Below are positions 52,952-61,828 of a stretch of DNA of 64,000 nt, piece after piece (the first letter of the stretch is position 1; each line of letters opens with the position of its first letter). The stretch is from positions 62,001 to 126,000 of the forward strand of contig JAFVRR010000006.1 of the NCBI GenBank assembly GCA_017504165.1. Direction: 5' to 3'. The notes beneath the pieces were generated by a model, which had not been told where the DNA came from, ran no database searches, and saw only the letters and a list, made by a program, of their open reading frames with translations. A program made the translations under genes and the position numbers. This stretch comes from Clostridia bacterium (lineage in GTDB: Bacteria; Bacillota; Clostridia; Christensenellales; Borkfalkiaceae).

Positions 52952-53932
52952 ATGCAAACAGATTTCAGACCTGAAAGTATGCAAAGAATTACAACTATTG
53001 AACTTGCCAACGCCTTTATTGACGAACAAGTTAAACTCGTACGCGAACAAGTTAAAGATAAAAAAGTGTTGCTCGCTTTATCTGGTGGTGTTGACTCTTC
53101 AGTTGTTGCCGCCCTTTTAATTAAAGCAATTGGCAAGCAACTTGTATGCGTGCACGTAAACCACGGCCTTATGCGTAAAGGCGAAAGCGAACAAGTTATT
53201 GAAGTTTTCAAAAAAGGGCTTGACGCTAACCTTATTTACGTTGACGCAACGGATAGGTTTTTAGACCTTTTAAAAGGCGTATCTGACCCTGAACAAAAAC
53301 GTAAAATTATCGGTAACGAATTTATAAAAGTATTCGATGAAGAGGCAAGCAAACTTAGTGGTATTTCTTTCTTAGCGCAAGGTACTATTTACCCTGACAT
53401 TATTGAAAGTAAAGGTGTAAAAGCCCATCACAACGTAGGTGGTCTTCCTGAAGAAATGGAATTTTCTTTAGTAGAACCTGTTAAACTTTTATATAAAGAT
53501 GAAGTTAGGGTTGTTGGTAAGGCTTTAGGTCTTCCAGTTTCTATGGTTGAACGTCAACCATTCCCAGGCCCAGGTCTTGGCGTTAGATGTTTAGGAGCAA
53601 TTACTCGCGATAGACTTCACGCTCTTCGCGAAGCAGATGCTATCTTACGTGAAGAATTTGCTAAAAACGGCCTTGAAGGCAAAGTATGGCAATACTTTAT
53701 CGCAGTACCCGATATGAAGAGCGTTGGCGTTAAAGACGGCAAACGCTACGAAGGTTGGCCTGCAATTATCCGTGCGGTAAACACTACCGACGCTATGACT
53801 GCAACCGTTGAAAATATTCCATTTGAACTTTTAAAACATATTACAAATAGAATTACTAGTGAAGTTGAAGGTATTAACCGCGTTCTTTACGATTTAACAC
53901 CAAAGCCAATCGGCACGATTGAGTGGGAATAA
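52952..53932 (+). CDS. guaA: GMP synthase, ATP-pyrophosphatase subunit only
   Basis: A 326-residue protein that covers only the C-terminal two thirds of usual bacterial GuaA (about 510 residues). The PP-loop LSGGVDSS is at 43-50. The dimerisation domain with RQPFPGPGLGVRCLG and the C-terminal TPKPIGTIEWE are intact. The N-terminal glutamine amidotransferase domain is absent, and only 18 bases separate it from guaB, so nothing has been lost by a local frameshift. It resembles the split two-subunit GuaA of archaea and needs a separate glutaminase subunit or free ammonia. It aminates XMP to GMP. Confidence 0.93.
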   Translation: MQTDFRPESMQRITTIELANAFIDEQVKLVREQVKDKKVLLALSGGVDSSVVAALLIKAIGKQLVCVHVNHGLMRKGESEQVIEVFKKGLDANLIYVDATDRFLDLLKGVSDPEQKRKIIGNEFIKVFDEEASKLSGISFLAQGTIYPDIIESKGVKAHHNVGGLPEEMEFSLVEPVKLLYKDEVRVVGKALGLPVSMVERQPFPGPGLGVRCLGAITRDRLHALREADAILREEFAKNGLEGKVWQYFIAVPDMKSVGVKDGKRYEGWPAIIRAVNTTDAMTATVENIPFELLKHITNRITSEVEGINRVLYDLTPKPIGTIEWE

Positions 53933-53942
53933 TTTAAAAATC

Positions 53943-53978
53943 AAAAACTGGCTTAAACTCAAGTTTAGGCCAGTTTTA
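53943..53978 (+). terminator. Terminator of guaB-guaA
   Basis: AAAACTGGC and TTAAACT pair with AGTTTA and GCCAGTTTT around a 2-4-base loop, followed by a T-containing tract. Confidence 0.85.
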
Positions 53979-54035
53979 TTAAAATTTCTTTTAAGTAATA
54001 ACCATTTTTTATAATTTAGTATAGGAGAATTTATA

Positions 54036-55070
54036 ATGATTTATCTTATATCGCCAAACAAAAAACAATATAAGGCTAATTTGCATTGCCATAGCGTGCT
54101 TTCAGACGGTAAAAAAACACCGTTAGAACTGAAAGAAATGTATAAAGCAAACGGCTATAGCGTTCTATCTATAACCGACCACGAGCGTCCCTATTGCCAT
54201 AAAAATTTAACGGATAAGGACTTTATTATGCTAACGGGTTATGAAGCGTATATTCGCCCTAACGGCGGTGAATATAACCGTTATGGAAAAGAAGTTCATC
54301 TTAACCTTTTTGCAAGGGACGTAGACAACGTAAATTTTATATGCTTTAACGAAGATTATGCTAAATACGCAAAGCGTGACAACGCGCTAGATACCTTTAA
54401 TAAGGTTGGCTCTACTCGCCCACGTGAACTTACGACAAAGTACGTTAACGAATTTATTCAAACGGCTAAAGAAAACGGATATATCGTGACTTATAACCAC
54501 CCTTACTGGTCTATGGAAAGCGAAGAAGAAATCCTTTCTTACGATGGTTATTTCAGTTTAGAAATCGTAAACTATTCTTCTTACCTTATAAATTTTTTAG
54601 AAAACAATGCTCCCCTTTACGACAAAATGCTTTTAGCGGGTAAAAAGGTATTCTGCCACGGCTCGGACGATAATCACAATTCTCATCCTTTAGGCGACCC
54701 AAGTTGCGACTCTTTCGGTGCGTTCACTATGATTATGCCTAAAGAATTTACTTACGAAAGTATTTTTAACGCTTTAGAAAGTGGTGAATCGTACGCGTCA
54801 ATGGGCCCTATAATAAACGAAGTTTCTATAGACGGCGATACTCTTCATTTAGAATGTTCTGAAGTAACGCACGCATTCGTGTATATGGGCAGTAAGTCTC
54901 CAGCCCGCGTGCACGCTATTAACGATGATAGCCCTTTCACTTCCGCCGAATTTAAAATTCACGAAGATGCGCGCTACGTCCGCGTTGCAATAGTCGATAA
55001 AAATGGCAAATGGGCGCATACTCGCGGTTATTTTAGAGAAGAATTTGGCTTTAAACCGATAGAAAAATAA
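54036..55070 (+). CDS. PHP-domain metal-dependent phosphoesterase
   Basis: A 344-residue protein with all PHP metal motifs: HCHSVLSDG (about 18-26), ITDHE (47-51), LTGYEAY, YNHPYW and HGSDDNH. Such proteins hydrolyse phosphoesters (histidinol-phosphate, nucleotides or oligonucleotides). A C-terminal beta domain (residues 260-340, VSIDGDTLHLECSEVTHAFVYMG in parts) follows, as in CehA/McbA-type PHP hydrolases. It has its own SD (AGGAG) and terminator. Substrate unknown. Confidence 0.88.
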   Translation: MIYLISPNKKQYKANLHCHSVLSDGKKTPLELKEMYKANGYSVLSITDHERPYCHKNLTDKDFIMLTGYEAYIRPNGGEYNRYGKEVHLNLFARDVDNVNFICFNEDYAKYAKRDNALDTFNKVGSTRPRELTTKYVNEFIQTAKENGYIVTYNHPYWSMESEEEILSYDGYFSLEIVNYSSYLINFLENNAPLYDKMLLAGKKVFCHGSDDNHNSHPLGDPSCDSFGAFTMIMPKEFTYESIFNALESGESYASMGPIINEVSIDGDTLHLECSEVTHAFVYMGSKSPARVHAINDDSPFTSAEFKIHEDARYVRVAIVDKNGKWAHTRGYFREEFGFKPIEK

Positions 55071-55090
55071 TAATTAAAACCTTATAACTT

Positions 55091-55124
55091 AAAAGCCTTG
55101 TGAATTTGTTTTCACAAGGCTTTT
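55091..55124. terminator. Bidirectional terminator between PHP and namZ genes
   Basis: AAAAGCCTTGTGAA (55091-55104) pairs with TTCACAAGGCTTTT (55111-55124) between convergent genes. Confidence 0.9.
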
Positions 55125-55133
55125 ATAAATATT

Positions 55134-56315
55134 TTAATAAAGTAAATATGGTGCTCTTGCAACTAAAAATTCATTAGCCCCACTTTCCCATTTTTTTGCT
55201 ATCATACTTAAACTGTCACCATTTTTAAGCGCATCACAAATTTCATCGGTGCACATTCTTGGACGAGATAATTTATGATGCTCAAAATCAATTTGGTCAC
55301 CAAAAAGTTCTTGCAAGGATTCCATAATTTGCAACTGCGTAGCGACAGGACGCCATACGTTTCTATCTTGAATAAGCATTAAAACACCGTCACAAAGGGC
55401 ATTTTCTCTCATTTTCTCGCCATTATCACCTTTCACGCAAGTATACGTTTTATAATATTTTTGCAAGAAATAAACGCCGTCTAACCCTTTAGAATTTAAA
55501 GTATCAGCAAGAAGCCTACCGTCAAACCCTACCCCACCAACGTATTGAAAAGGAGTAGTAGTTCCTATTCCGTGCGAAAAATCAGCACCTTGCATTAAAC
55601 CAGTTGCAGCAAAATATAAAGCGGTATCCACAGTTGGCATATTAGGACTTGCAGGAACCCAAGGTAACCCGGTATCTTCATACCACATATCTCTTTTCCA
55701 ACCACTCATTTTCAATACCGTAATTTTTGCGCCAATCTTTTTAACGTCGTTATACATTAATGCGAGTTCACCTATGGTCATACCGTGACGCAATGGGTAT
55801 TCAAACCCCGATAAGAGTTCTGTTCCCGCATAAGGCGGTTGAGCGGGTGCACCCTCTACTATATCGCCACGAATAGGATTAGGGCGGTCTAATATAATAA
55901 CTTCACACCCCGCTTCAGCGGAAGAATCCATCAAACTCATCATCCAAGGAGTATATGACCAGTGGCGAACTCCAACGTCTTGAGCACAAAACACAACACA
56001 ATCTACTTCTTTTAAACGTTCTACAGGTGGTTTAAATTCGGGGTATTCATAAAGGTTTACGATAGGAATTCCCGTACGCTCGTCATAAGCAGAAAGATTA
56101 CTATCAGCCGCCATAAGATTACCGCGTACACCGTGTTCCATACCAAGAAAAAACGCTACGTTTGCCCACTTTTCATCTACAATTCTATCAAGTAAAAGGC
56201 AACCTTCGTTATCAAGAGCGGTGGTATTCATCATAAGTGCAATCTTTTTACCACTAATTTGTTCTTTTAATTCATCACACGCGAGAATAACTTTACCCGA
56301 TTTCCAATGTTTCAT
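55134..56315 (-). CDS. NamZ-type exo-beta-N-acetylmuramidase (DUF1343, GH171)
   Basis: A 393-residue protein of the DUF1343 family. Landmarks are GKKIALMMNTTALD, GMEHGVRGNLMAADS, DERTGIPIVNLYE, FCAQDVGVRHWSYTPWM, LDRPNPIRGDIVEG and RHGMTIGELALMYND, in family order. NamZ enzymes release MurNAc from the non-reducing ends of peptidoglycan fragments. No signal peptide is visible, so it would act on imported fragments in the cytoplasm. Its ATG overlaps the upstream AraC gene's stop by four bases. The neighbouring SIS genes suggest MurNAc catabolism. Confidence 0.9.
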   Translation of the reverse strand: MKHWKSGKVILACDELKEQISGKKIALMMNTTALDNEGCLLLDRIVDEKWANVAFFLGMEHGVRGNLMAADSNLSAYDERTGIPIVNLYEYPEFKPPVERLKEVDCVVFCAQDVGVRHWSYTPWMMSLMDSSAEAGCEVIILDRPNPIRGDIVEGAPAQPPYAGTELLSGFEYPLRHGMTIGELALMYNDVKKIGAKITVLKMSGWKRDMWYEDTGLPWVPASPNMPTVDTALYFAATGLMQGADFSHGIGTTTPFQYVGGVGFDGRLLADTLNSKGLDGVYFLQKYYKTYTCVKGDNGEKMRENALCDGVLMLIQDRNVWRPVATQLQIMESLQELFGDQIDFEHHKLSRPRMCTDEICDALKNGDSLSMIAKKWESGANEFLVARAPYLLY

Positions 56316-57121
56316 AACTTTTCCTCCTTAACTTGCTCTGGAGTTATTCCAAAACGCTTTTTAAATATTTGCGAAAAATGCGATAACGTGTTAAACCCCG
56401 ATTCAAAACACGCTTCCTTTACTGTAAAATGTGAAAAAAGCAACAAACTTTTTGCAAAATCAAGTCGCATATTTTGTAAATACTTCCTAAATTCAATACC
56501 CGTTTCCTTTTTGAATTCGGCACTAAAATAATTAGGTGTATACCCTACGTGATACGCAACGTCCGTAGCTTTTATAGATGATTTAAAATGACAGTGAATA
56601 TAGATTAAAGCTTTTCGCATTTCGGAAGGCGAAGCGTTAGTAGAAACCTTAAGTGAGCGAAGAACTAAAATCATTAATTGATCAATCAACGCGGAACAAA
56701 AACGCTCTTTACCGATAGCATTATGCTCTTTTTGTTCTTGAATTAACCACTCGAAAAGTTTATTTGCAGTTTTATAATTATCTTCTGTCAATTCCGATAC
56801 TAATGGAAAACTATTCAAATCACACAATTCCCCGGCGGAATGATAAAATTGTTTTTCCGATATTTTTACGGCAAAAAAGGTAATATGCTCTCCATTATTA
56901 AGTATATTTCTATGAAAATCCATCGGAGATAGTAAAATAACATTACCACGCTTTATAGGATATTTCTTTCCATTGATTTCTTGAACACCGCTACCACCCG
57001 TAATTAAACAAAGCAAGAAATGCGAATGCCAATGCGTATCAGCCGTTTCAGTGCAATCTGTCCAATATGCATCAAACAAAGCGTTGTTCATATCCCATCG
57101 CTTTGGAATACCGTTTGTCAT
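56312..57121 (-). CDS. AraC-family regulator of the muramidase locus
   Basis: A 269-residue regulator with an N-terminal cupin (HWHSHFLLCLITGGSGVQEI, then KRGNVILLSPMDFHRN) and C-terminal AraC HTH (VAYHVGYTPNYFSAEFKKETG, then FESGFNTLSHFSQIFKKRFG). GGGGGGAG precedes the start. It forms an operon with the muramidase and is divergent from the two SIS genes, which it probably controls. The effector may be MurNAc or a derivative (inference). Confidence 0.93.
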   Translation of the reverse strand: MTNGIPKRWDMNNALFDAYWTDCTETADTHWHSHFLLCLITGGSGVQEINGKKYPIKRGNVILLSPMDFHRNILNNGEHITFFAVKISEKQFYHSAGELCDLNSFPLVSELTEDNYKTANKLFEWLIQEQKEHNAIGKERFCSALIDQLMILVLRSLKVSTNASPSEMRKALIYIHCHFKSSIKATDVAYHVGYTPNYFSAEFKKETGIEFRKYLQNMRLDFAKSLLLFSHFTVKEACFESGFNTLSHFSQIFKKRFGITPEQVKEEKL

Positions 57122-57298
57122 TTTACTCCCCCCTTTTTATTTTTGCAATATATCTTATTATATATCTAACTTACATAAAATGCAAGACTGATACTAAAAA
57201 TCATAGAAAAACATAACTGCTTTATAGAAAAGCGTATGTCGATTTTTTTTAATCAGTTTATAATATAATTATAAATTTTATTTTAGGAGGATAAAATA

Positions 57299-58051
57299 AT
57301 GTCAATTGCATCAAGATATTGTGATGGTGTTGTTAATTTAGTTCGTGAAATCGCTTCAACGCAAGAAGATAATATTCTTCGTGGGGCTAAGTTATGCGCC
57401 GAAACAATTAAAAACGGAAGATTAATCAATGTTATAGGTCCTGGCGGACACTCTAATATTGCGGTAGAAGAAGTTCTTTGGCGCGCAGGTGGTTTAGTTC
57501 ACGTCAACGCTATTTTAGACCCAGGCACCAACCTTATTCACGGTGCTAAACGCTCTAATATTGTAGAACGCACCCCTGGTTATGCTAAAGCGGTACTTGA
57601 CTCTTACAGATTAAAAGAAGGTGACGTTTTAATTATCGTAAACGCATACGGTATTAACTCTATGACAATCGATACCGCATTACTTTGCCGTGAACGTGGA
57701 ATAAAAACCATTGGAATTACGTCTACTTCTTTTGCAAACGTAGTACCAAAAGATTCGCCAAGCCGTCATCCATCAGGACAAAATTTATCAGACTTAGTAG
57801 ACGTTTATATTGATAACCATTTACCATTTGGAGACGCTATCGTAACACTAAACGGAATGGAACAAAAAATGGGTTCTACGTCAACTTATGCAAACTGTTT
57901 TTCAATAAATCTTTTAATGATGCAAACGGCACAACTTTTACTTGACGAAGGAATTAAGCCTGCAGTATGGCAAAGTGCTAATATGCCAGGCGGAGATGCT
58001 ATTAACAAACAATATGAAGATGAATTATTGCCAAAAATTAGGCATCTTTAA
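57299..58051 (+). CDS. SIS-domain sugar isomerase-like protein, copy 1
   Basis: A 250-residue protein of the UPF0309/'sugar isomerase domain' type. The SIS phosphosugar site appears as NVIGPGGHSNIAVEE (residues 39-53), the hinge VLIIVNAYGINSMTID, and TIGITSTSF, then SRHPSGQNLSDL. It lacks the longer MurQ architecture (about 300 residues), but the fold family includes MurNAc-6-P etherases. SD GGAGG. It is divergent from araC-namZ and 14 bases ahead of a paralogue. A role on MurNAc or another amino sugar phosphate is inferred from context. Confidence 0.83.
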   Translation: MSIASRYCDGVVNLVREIASTQEDNILRGAKLCAETIKNGRLINVIGPGGHSNIAVEEVLWRAGGLVHVNAILDPGTNLIHGAKRSNIVERTPGYAKAVLDSYRLKEGDVLIIVNAYGINSMTIDTALLCRERGIKTIGITSTSFANVVPKDSPSRHPSGQNLSDLVDVYIDNHLPFGDAIVTLNGMEQKMGSTSTYANCFSINLLMMQTAQLLLDEGIKPAVWQSANMPGGDAINKQYEDELLPKIRHL

Positions 58052-58065
58052 TAGGAGGTTTAAAA

Positions 58066-58815
58066 ATGTACGAATCAATTAATATTTTTTATAATGAAGT
58101 TACTAAAACGTTAAAACGCGTTACTGAAGAACAATCTGAAAACATCAACCGCGCTGCAACTCTTATCGCAGATACCATTTCTAACGGTGGAATGTTCCAT
58201 GTCTTTGGCACTGGCGGTCACTCTAATATGGCAGCAATTGAAATGTGCCACCGCGCAGGCAATTTATGCTGTGCAAGTGCTATTCTTGACCCAGGTCTTT
58301 CTTGTGAACACGGTGCAACGCGTTGGAATGAAAGAGTTGTTGGATACGCTAATGAAGTAATGCGCTATTACCGCGTTAAAACGGGTGACGTCATGTTACA
58401 AATCAACGCATACGGCATTAACGCTGTAACCATCGATACGGCAAATTATTGTCGTGCAAATAATATTCCTATTATAGCGATTACCTGCCCTGAACTTACA
58501 AACACTGTGCCTAAAAATCAACACAACCGTCATCCATCAGGCGCTTGCCTTTACGAACTTGCAGACATTGTTATCAACAATTACACACCAGTAGGCGAAG
58601 CAATCGTTCCTATAAATGGTTGTAATTATAAAGCAAGCCCTGCTTCAACTATTATCAATTTATTTATAGTTGATGCAATCAATGCACGCGTTTGTGAAAT
58701 CCTTGCAGAACGTGGCATCAAACCAGACGTTTGGGTAAGTGGAAACGGTGCGGAAGGTGACCGCATTAACCAAAAAAATATGGACAAATGGTTCTGGAGA
58801 TTAAGACACATATAA
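58066..58815 (+). CDS. SIS-domain sugar isomerase-like protein, copy 2
   Basis: A 249-residue paralogue of the preceding protein, similar throughout: FHVFGTGGHSNMAAIEM (44-60), VMLQINAYGINAVTID, PIIAITCPELTNTVPKNQHNRHPSG. Both end in the same motif (KIRHL versus RLRHI). Tandem copies suggest a heteromeric complex or two sequential steps on related sugars. Start has AGGAGG seven bases upstream. Co-transcribed with copy 1 and followed by a terminator. Confidence 0.83.
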   Translation: MYESINIFYNEVTKTLKRVTEEQSENINRAATLIADTISNGGMFHVFGTGGHSNMAAIEMCHRAGNLCCASAILDPGLSCEHGATRWNERVVGYANEVMRYYRVKTGDVMLQINAYGINAVTIDTANYCRANNIPIIAITCPELTNTVPKNQHNRHPSGACLYELADIVINNYTPVGEAIVPINGCNYKASPASTIINLFIVDAINARVCEILAERGIKPDVWVSGNGAEGDRINQKNMDKWFWRLRHI

Positions 58816-58893
58816 TTACAATATTAAATAGAATTTAATATTATAATTGTAGTACTTCTTCTAATGTTATAACTCAATATATTTATCAATATT

Positions 58894-58924
58894 AAAAAGT
58901 GATAGAAATTCTATCACTTTTTTA
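58894..58924 (+). terminator. Terminator of the SIS operon
   Basis: AAAAGTGATAG pairs with CTATCACTTTT around a short loop, with a T run. Confidence 0.88.
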
Positions 58925-58932
58925 TTTTCAGT

Positions 58933-58961
58933 TTGATTTTATTTATTATATATGATATACT
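58933..58961 (+). promoter_or_regulatory. Promoter of the HAD hydrolase gene
   Basis: TTGATT (58933-58938), 17-base spacer, TATACT (58956-58961), followed by the SD AAGGAG before the ATG at 58984. Confidence 0.65.
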
Positions 58962-58983
58962 AATTAAGTATTAAGGAGTAATT

Positions 58984-59628
58984 ATGTACAAATATTATTT
59001 ATTCGATTTTGACGGAACGCTAGTTGATTCTATGCCATACTGGTCAAAAATTATGTTAGATATTTTAAAGGACTATAAAGTTGACTATCCCGATAATATT
59101 TTAGACATAGTTTGTCCATTAGGCTATCAAAAAACTGCGGAATATTTTGTAAACAACTTAAATCTTAATGAAAACGTAGACAAATTGGTTAAACGTATGA
59201 CAAGCGAAGCCTACTATAACTATATCAACGTTATTCCAATAAAAGACGGGGTTGAAAACTTTTTAAGGAATGCCAAGGCAAAAGGCGTTAGTTTAAACGT
59301 GTTAACCGCAAGCCCACACCCTATGTTAGACCCTTGTTTAAAGCGCGTTGGAATTTGGGACTTGTTTGATAACGTTTGGAGTTGCGAAGATTTTTCCACC
59401 ACTAAAACTGACCCTAACATCTATCAAATGGTAGCGCAAAAGTTAGGCTCAAAACCTAGCGAAATCGCATTTTTTGACGATAATATTAACGCCGTTAAAA
59501 CGGGAAAAAGCCAAGGTTTATATACCGTTGGTCTGTTTGATGAGGCGGGGCGCGGTTTTACTGACGACATGAAAAAAACTTGCGAAAAATATTATAATTC
59601 TTTTTTAGATATAAAGGAAGAAATTTAG
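58984..59628 (+). CDS. HAD-superfamily hydrolase (phosphatase-like)
   Basis: A 214-residue HAD hydrolase with an alpha-helical cap. Motif I is FDFDGTLVDS (residues 7-16), motif II is LTASP, and motif IV is FFDDNINAVKTGK. The layout matches phosphoglycolate phosphatase/beta-phosphoglucomutase-like enzymes, so it probably dephosphorylates a small metabolite. It is 5 bases ahead of the zinc-ribbon gene. Substrate not predictable. Confidence 0.87.
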   Translation: MYKYYLFDFDGTLVDSMPYWSKIMLDILKDYKVDYPDNILDIVCPLGYQKTAEYFVNNLNLNENVDKLVKRMTSEAYYNYINVIPIKDGVENFLRNAKAKGVSLNVLTASPHPMLDPCLKRVGIWDLFDNVWSCEDFSTTKTDPNIYQMVAQKLGSKPSEIAFFDDNINAVKTGKSQGLYTVGLFDEAGRGFTDDMKKTCEKYYNSFLDIKEEI

Positions 59629-59633
59629 TAGTT

Positions 59634-60605
59634 ATGAATAAAATTAACGTAAAATGCCCACATTGCGGACATCTATTTACAACTGAAAATACTGCGAATA
59701 GCATATGTGAAAAATGCGCTAACTCCTTTTCAACTGACAGAGGCGCAAAGTTTTACAATAGCGCTATTCAAGTAGAACGTAAAAAAGCGGTAGAGGCGAA
59801 AGGCGAAGCCTATTTAAAAGTTGATAGACTTTTAGATGAAATCAACTATTATTTAGATAATGAAGACTACGCTAAAGCGGAAGAATTAACCCTTGAAGCC
59901 CTTAAATACACCGAAGTTGACTTTAGGGTATATATGGCTATGGTTTACGCTAAAACGGAAAATTTCCAAAAGTTAGACGATAAAAGCCATTTGCCCTATC
60001 TTAAAAAGGCAATAACCATTGCTAGCGATGAACAAAAAGAGAGTTTAAAAGCGGAATATCAAGACTATTACCAAAAACAAAATATGTCTACTGAAGAGTT
60101 TGAAGACTATAAGACTCAAGAGGCAGAGCACCTTATACAATCGCTAGAAAGCGTTTTAAAAGACGGTATTCCCCGCCACTACGCCAGAGAAAAAGCGGTT
60201 AAAGTATTTAGAGTTTTAACTATTTTATCCGCCGTTATATCCATTGCTCTTTTAGTTTTTTCTTTAATTTTAGAAAACTCTATATTATTTTATGCAACGT
60301 CAATAGTAGCGGTTGGGTTTTTAGTTTGTTTACTTTCCTTTATTTCTAATAGAGATAAAGTAAACTCTTATAACGTAGCGCTTGATTTATACGATAGTTA
60401 TTCTAAATTTAATCTATCGCTTGACGCCAACGTTAAAATTTTAAAACAGTTTATAAACTACGCCGTTTCTTATATAAATAATTCTTCAGAATTATCTCTA
60501 TCACCACTACTTAGTAGCGTGCTTGAACTTTTATATAACGAAGACAAAGAAACTACCGAAAAATTCATACTAAAAACCAAAAACGCAAATAAATACTTAA
60601 AATAA
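59634..60605 (+). CDS. Zinc-ribbon membrane protein of unknown function
   Basis: A 323-residue protein beginning with a zinc ribbon (CPHCGHLF...CEKC, residues 6-31). A helical region that looks TPR-like follows (LDNEDYAKAEELTLEALKY, about 85-150), then two membrane segments at about 192-235 (VLTILSAVISIALLVFSLIL and SIVAVGFLVCLLSF) and a cytosolic C-terminal helical part. It may be a membrane-anchored scaffold. It starts five bases after the HAD gene. No family recognised. Confidence 0.75.
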   Translation: MNKINVKCPHCGHLFTTENTANSICEKCANSFSTDRGAKFYNSAIQVERKKAVEAKGEAYLKVDRLLDEINYYLDNEDYAKAEELTLEALKYTEVDFRVYMAMVYAKTENFQKLDDKSHLPYLKKAITIASDEQKESLKAEYQDYYQKQNMSTEEFEDYKTQEAEHLIQSLESVLKDGIPRHYAREKAVKVFRVLTILSAVISIALLVFSLILENSILFYATSIVAVGFLVCLLSFISNRDKVNSYNVALDLYDSYSKFNLSLDANVKILKQFINYAVSYINNSSELSLSPLLSSVLELLYNEDKETTEKFILKTKNANKYLK

Positions 60606-60646
60606 TCATTACAACCTAATTATTAATAATTTTTAAAGCGTATAAA

Positions 60647-60680
60647 AGGATAGCAAATTTTTGCTATCCTCTATTTTTAT
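60647..60680. terminator. Terminator between zinc-ribbon and capA-like genes
   Basis: AGGATAGCAA (60647-60656) pairs with TTGCTATCCT (60661-60670) between convergent genes, followed by a T-rich tract. Confidence 0.8.
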
Positions 60681-60693
60681 ATAAATACCTACG

Positions 60694-61803
60694 TTATTTC
60701 AATAAATAGTTTTTTAAATTTTCCGGTGCGCGTTTCCATAGCGATAAATAAGATATTGCCTTCCCTAAATAAACACATAAAGCGTTTTTTAATCCTATTT
60801 TTTCTTTATGAAAATTAAACCACTGCTTTTTAGTGTAATTTCTAGTTTTAGGAATTGCAAACGTCTTTGCCACTACGAAGTTTTCAGTAAAAAGCCTTGC
60901 AACTAGTGGCCATAACAATTTGTATTGTTTTTTACCTATTTCGCAAAAAATTTCAGGCGGAACAGTCGTTTCTATTCTTTGACTACTTCTATTCACCTTG
61001 GTTGCAAGGTATTCCCACTCGAATTTATCTTTTGAAAAGTGAAGTTTTAACAAAATACCGTATTCACTATGTTTTTGCTTTCTTTGATAATCGGTATCAA
61101 AAACAAAATTTCCAAGTGAATAAAAAATCGCTTTATCTCCCACTTTTTCATAGTTTTGAACTACGTGTGGATGATGGCCTACAACTACGTCTGCCCCCAT
61201 TTTTAAAAATTTTTTATATAATTTTTTGATATACGGCAATGGAAGATGCGAAAACTCGTCCCCACCGTGCGCAATAACTACACACCACCTATTTTTAGCC
61301 TTAACCTTTTCAATAATGCTTTTTATTTTCTTAGGTTCGTCAAATAAAACACAGCCTGCGCTATCTTCAGTTGCGCGTATAAACTCACCACGTTTATAAG
61401 TAACGGCGATTATTCCTATTCCGCCTTCACTATCAATAATAACGGGTTTTTCGGCTTCTTTTTGGTTTATTCCTGCCCCAACTGTCATTGCGCCATATTT
61501 TTTTGCAACGGATATAGTATCTACCATACCCTCTTCACCACAGTCTAATATATGGTTATTTGCAATCGTCCAAATATTAGCGGAAATTTTTTGAAACCAC
61601 TCGCCAGCCTTAGGTGAACACAAGTGATTTATCTCTCTATCACTGTCAACCGTGCGCGCGGTTAACGGCGCTTCAACGTTGGCTACAACGTGATTAGAAC
61701 TAGTCAAAAACTCTACGACTTTTTCATCTAGAAAGTCTTCTTTCCACTTATCTTTAAAATATTTAGAAAATGCAATGTCTCCAGTGAAAGATATGCTTGT
61801 CAT
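60694..61803 (-). CDS. CapA-family metallophosphatase-like protein
   Basis: A 369-residue protein of the CapA/PgsA family. FTGDIAFSKY (metal Asp), VANVEAPLT, TIANNHILDCGEEGM, VIAHGGDEFSHLP and VVGHHPHVVQNYE are the metallophosphatase-like motifs in order. In capsule loci such proteins take part in poly-gamma-glutamate export, but lone copies like this one have no proven role. There is no signal peptide, so it appears cytosolic. The C-terminal 80 residues are basic and helical. No pgsB/pgsC neighbours. Confidence 0.85.
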   Translation of the reverse strand: MTSISFTGDIAFSKYFKDKWKEDFLDEKVVEFLTSSNHVVANVEAPLTARTVDSDREINHLCSPKAGEWFQKISANIWTIANNHILDCGEEGMVDTISVAKKYGAMTVGAGINQKEAEKPVIIDSEGGIGIIAVTYKRGEFIRATEDSAGCVLFDEPKKIKSIIEKVKAKNRWCVVIAHGGDEFSHLPLPYIKKLYKKFLKMGADVVVGHHPHVVQNYEKVGDKAIFYSLGNFVFDTDYQRKQKHSEYGILLKLHFSKDKFEWEYLATKVNRSSQRIETTVPPEIFCEIGKKQYKLLWPLVARLFTENFVVAKTFAIPKTRNYTKKQWFNFHKEKIGLKNALCVYLGKAISYLSLWKRAPENLKNYLLK

Positions 61804-61828
61804 TATCTTACCCTCATAAATTTAGCTT

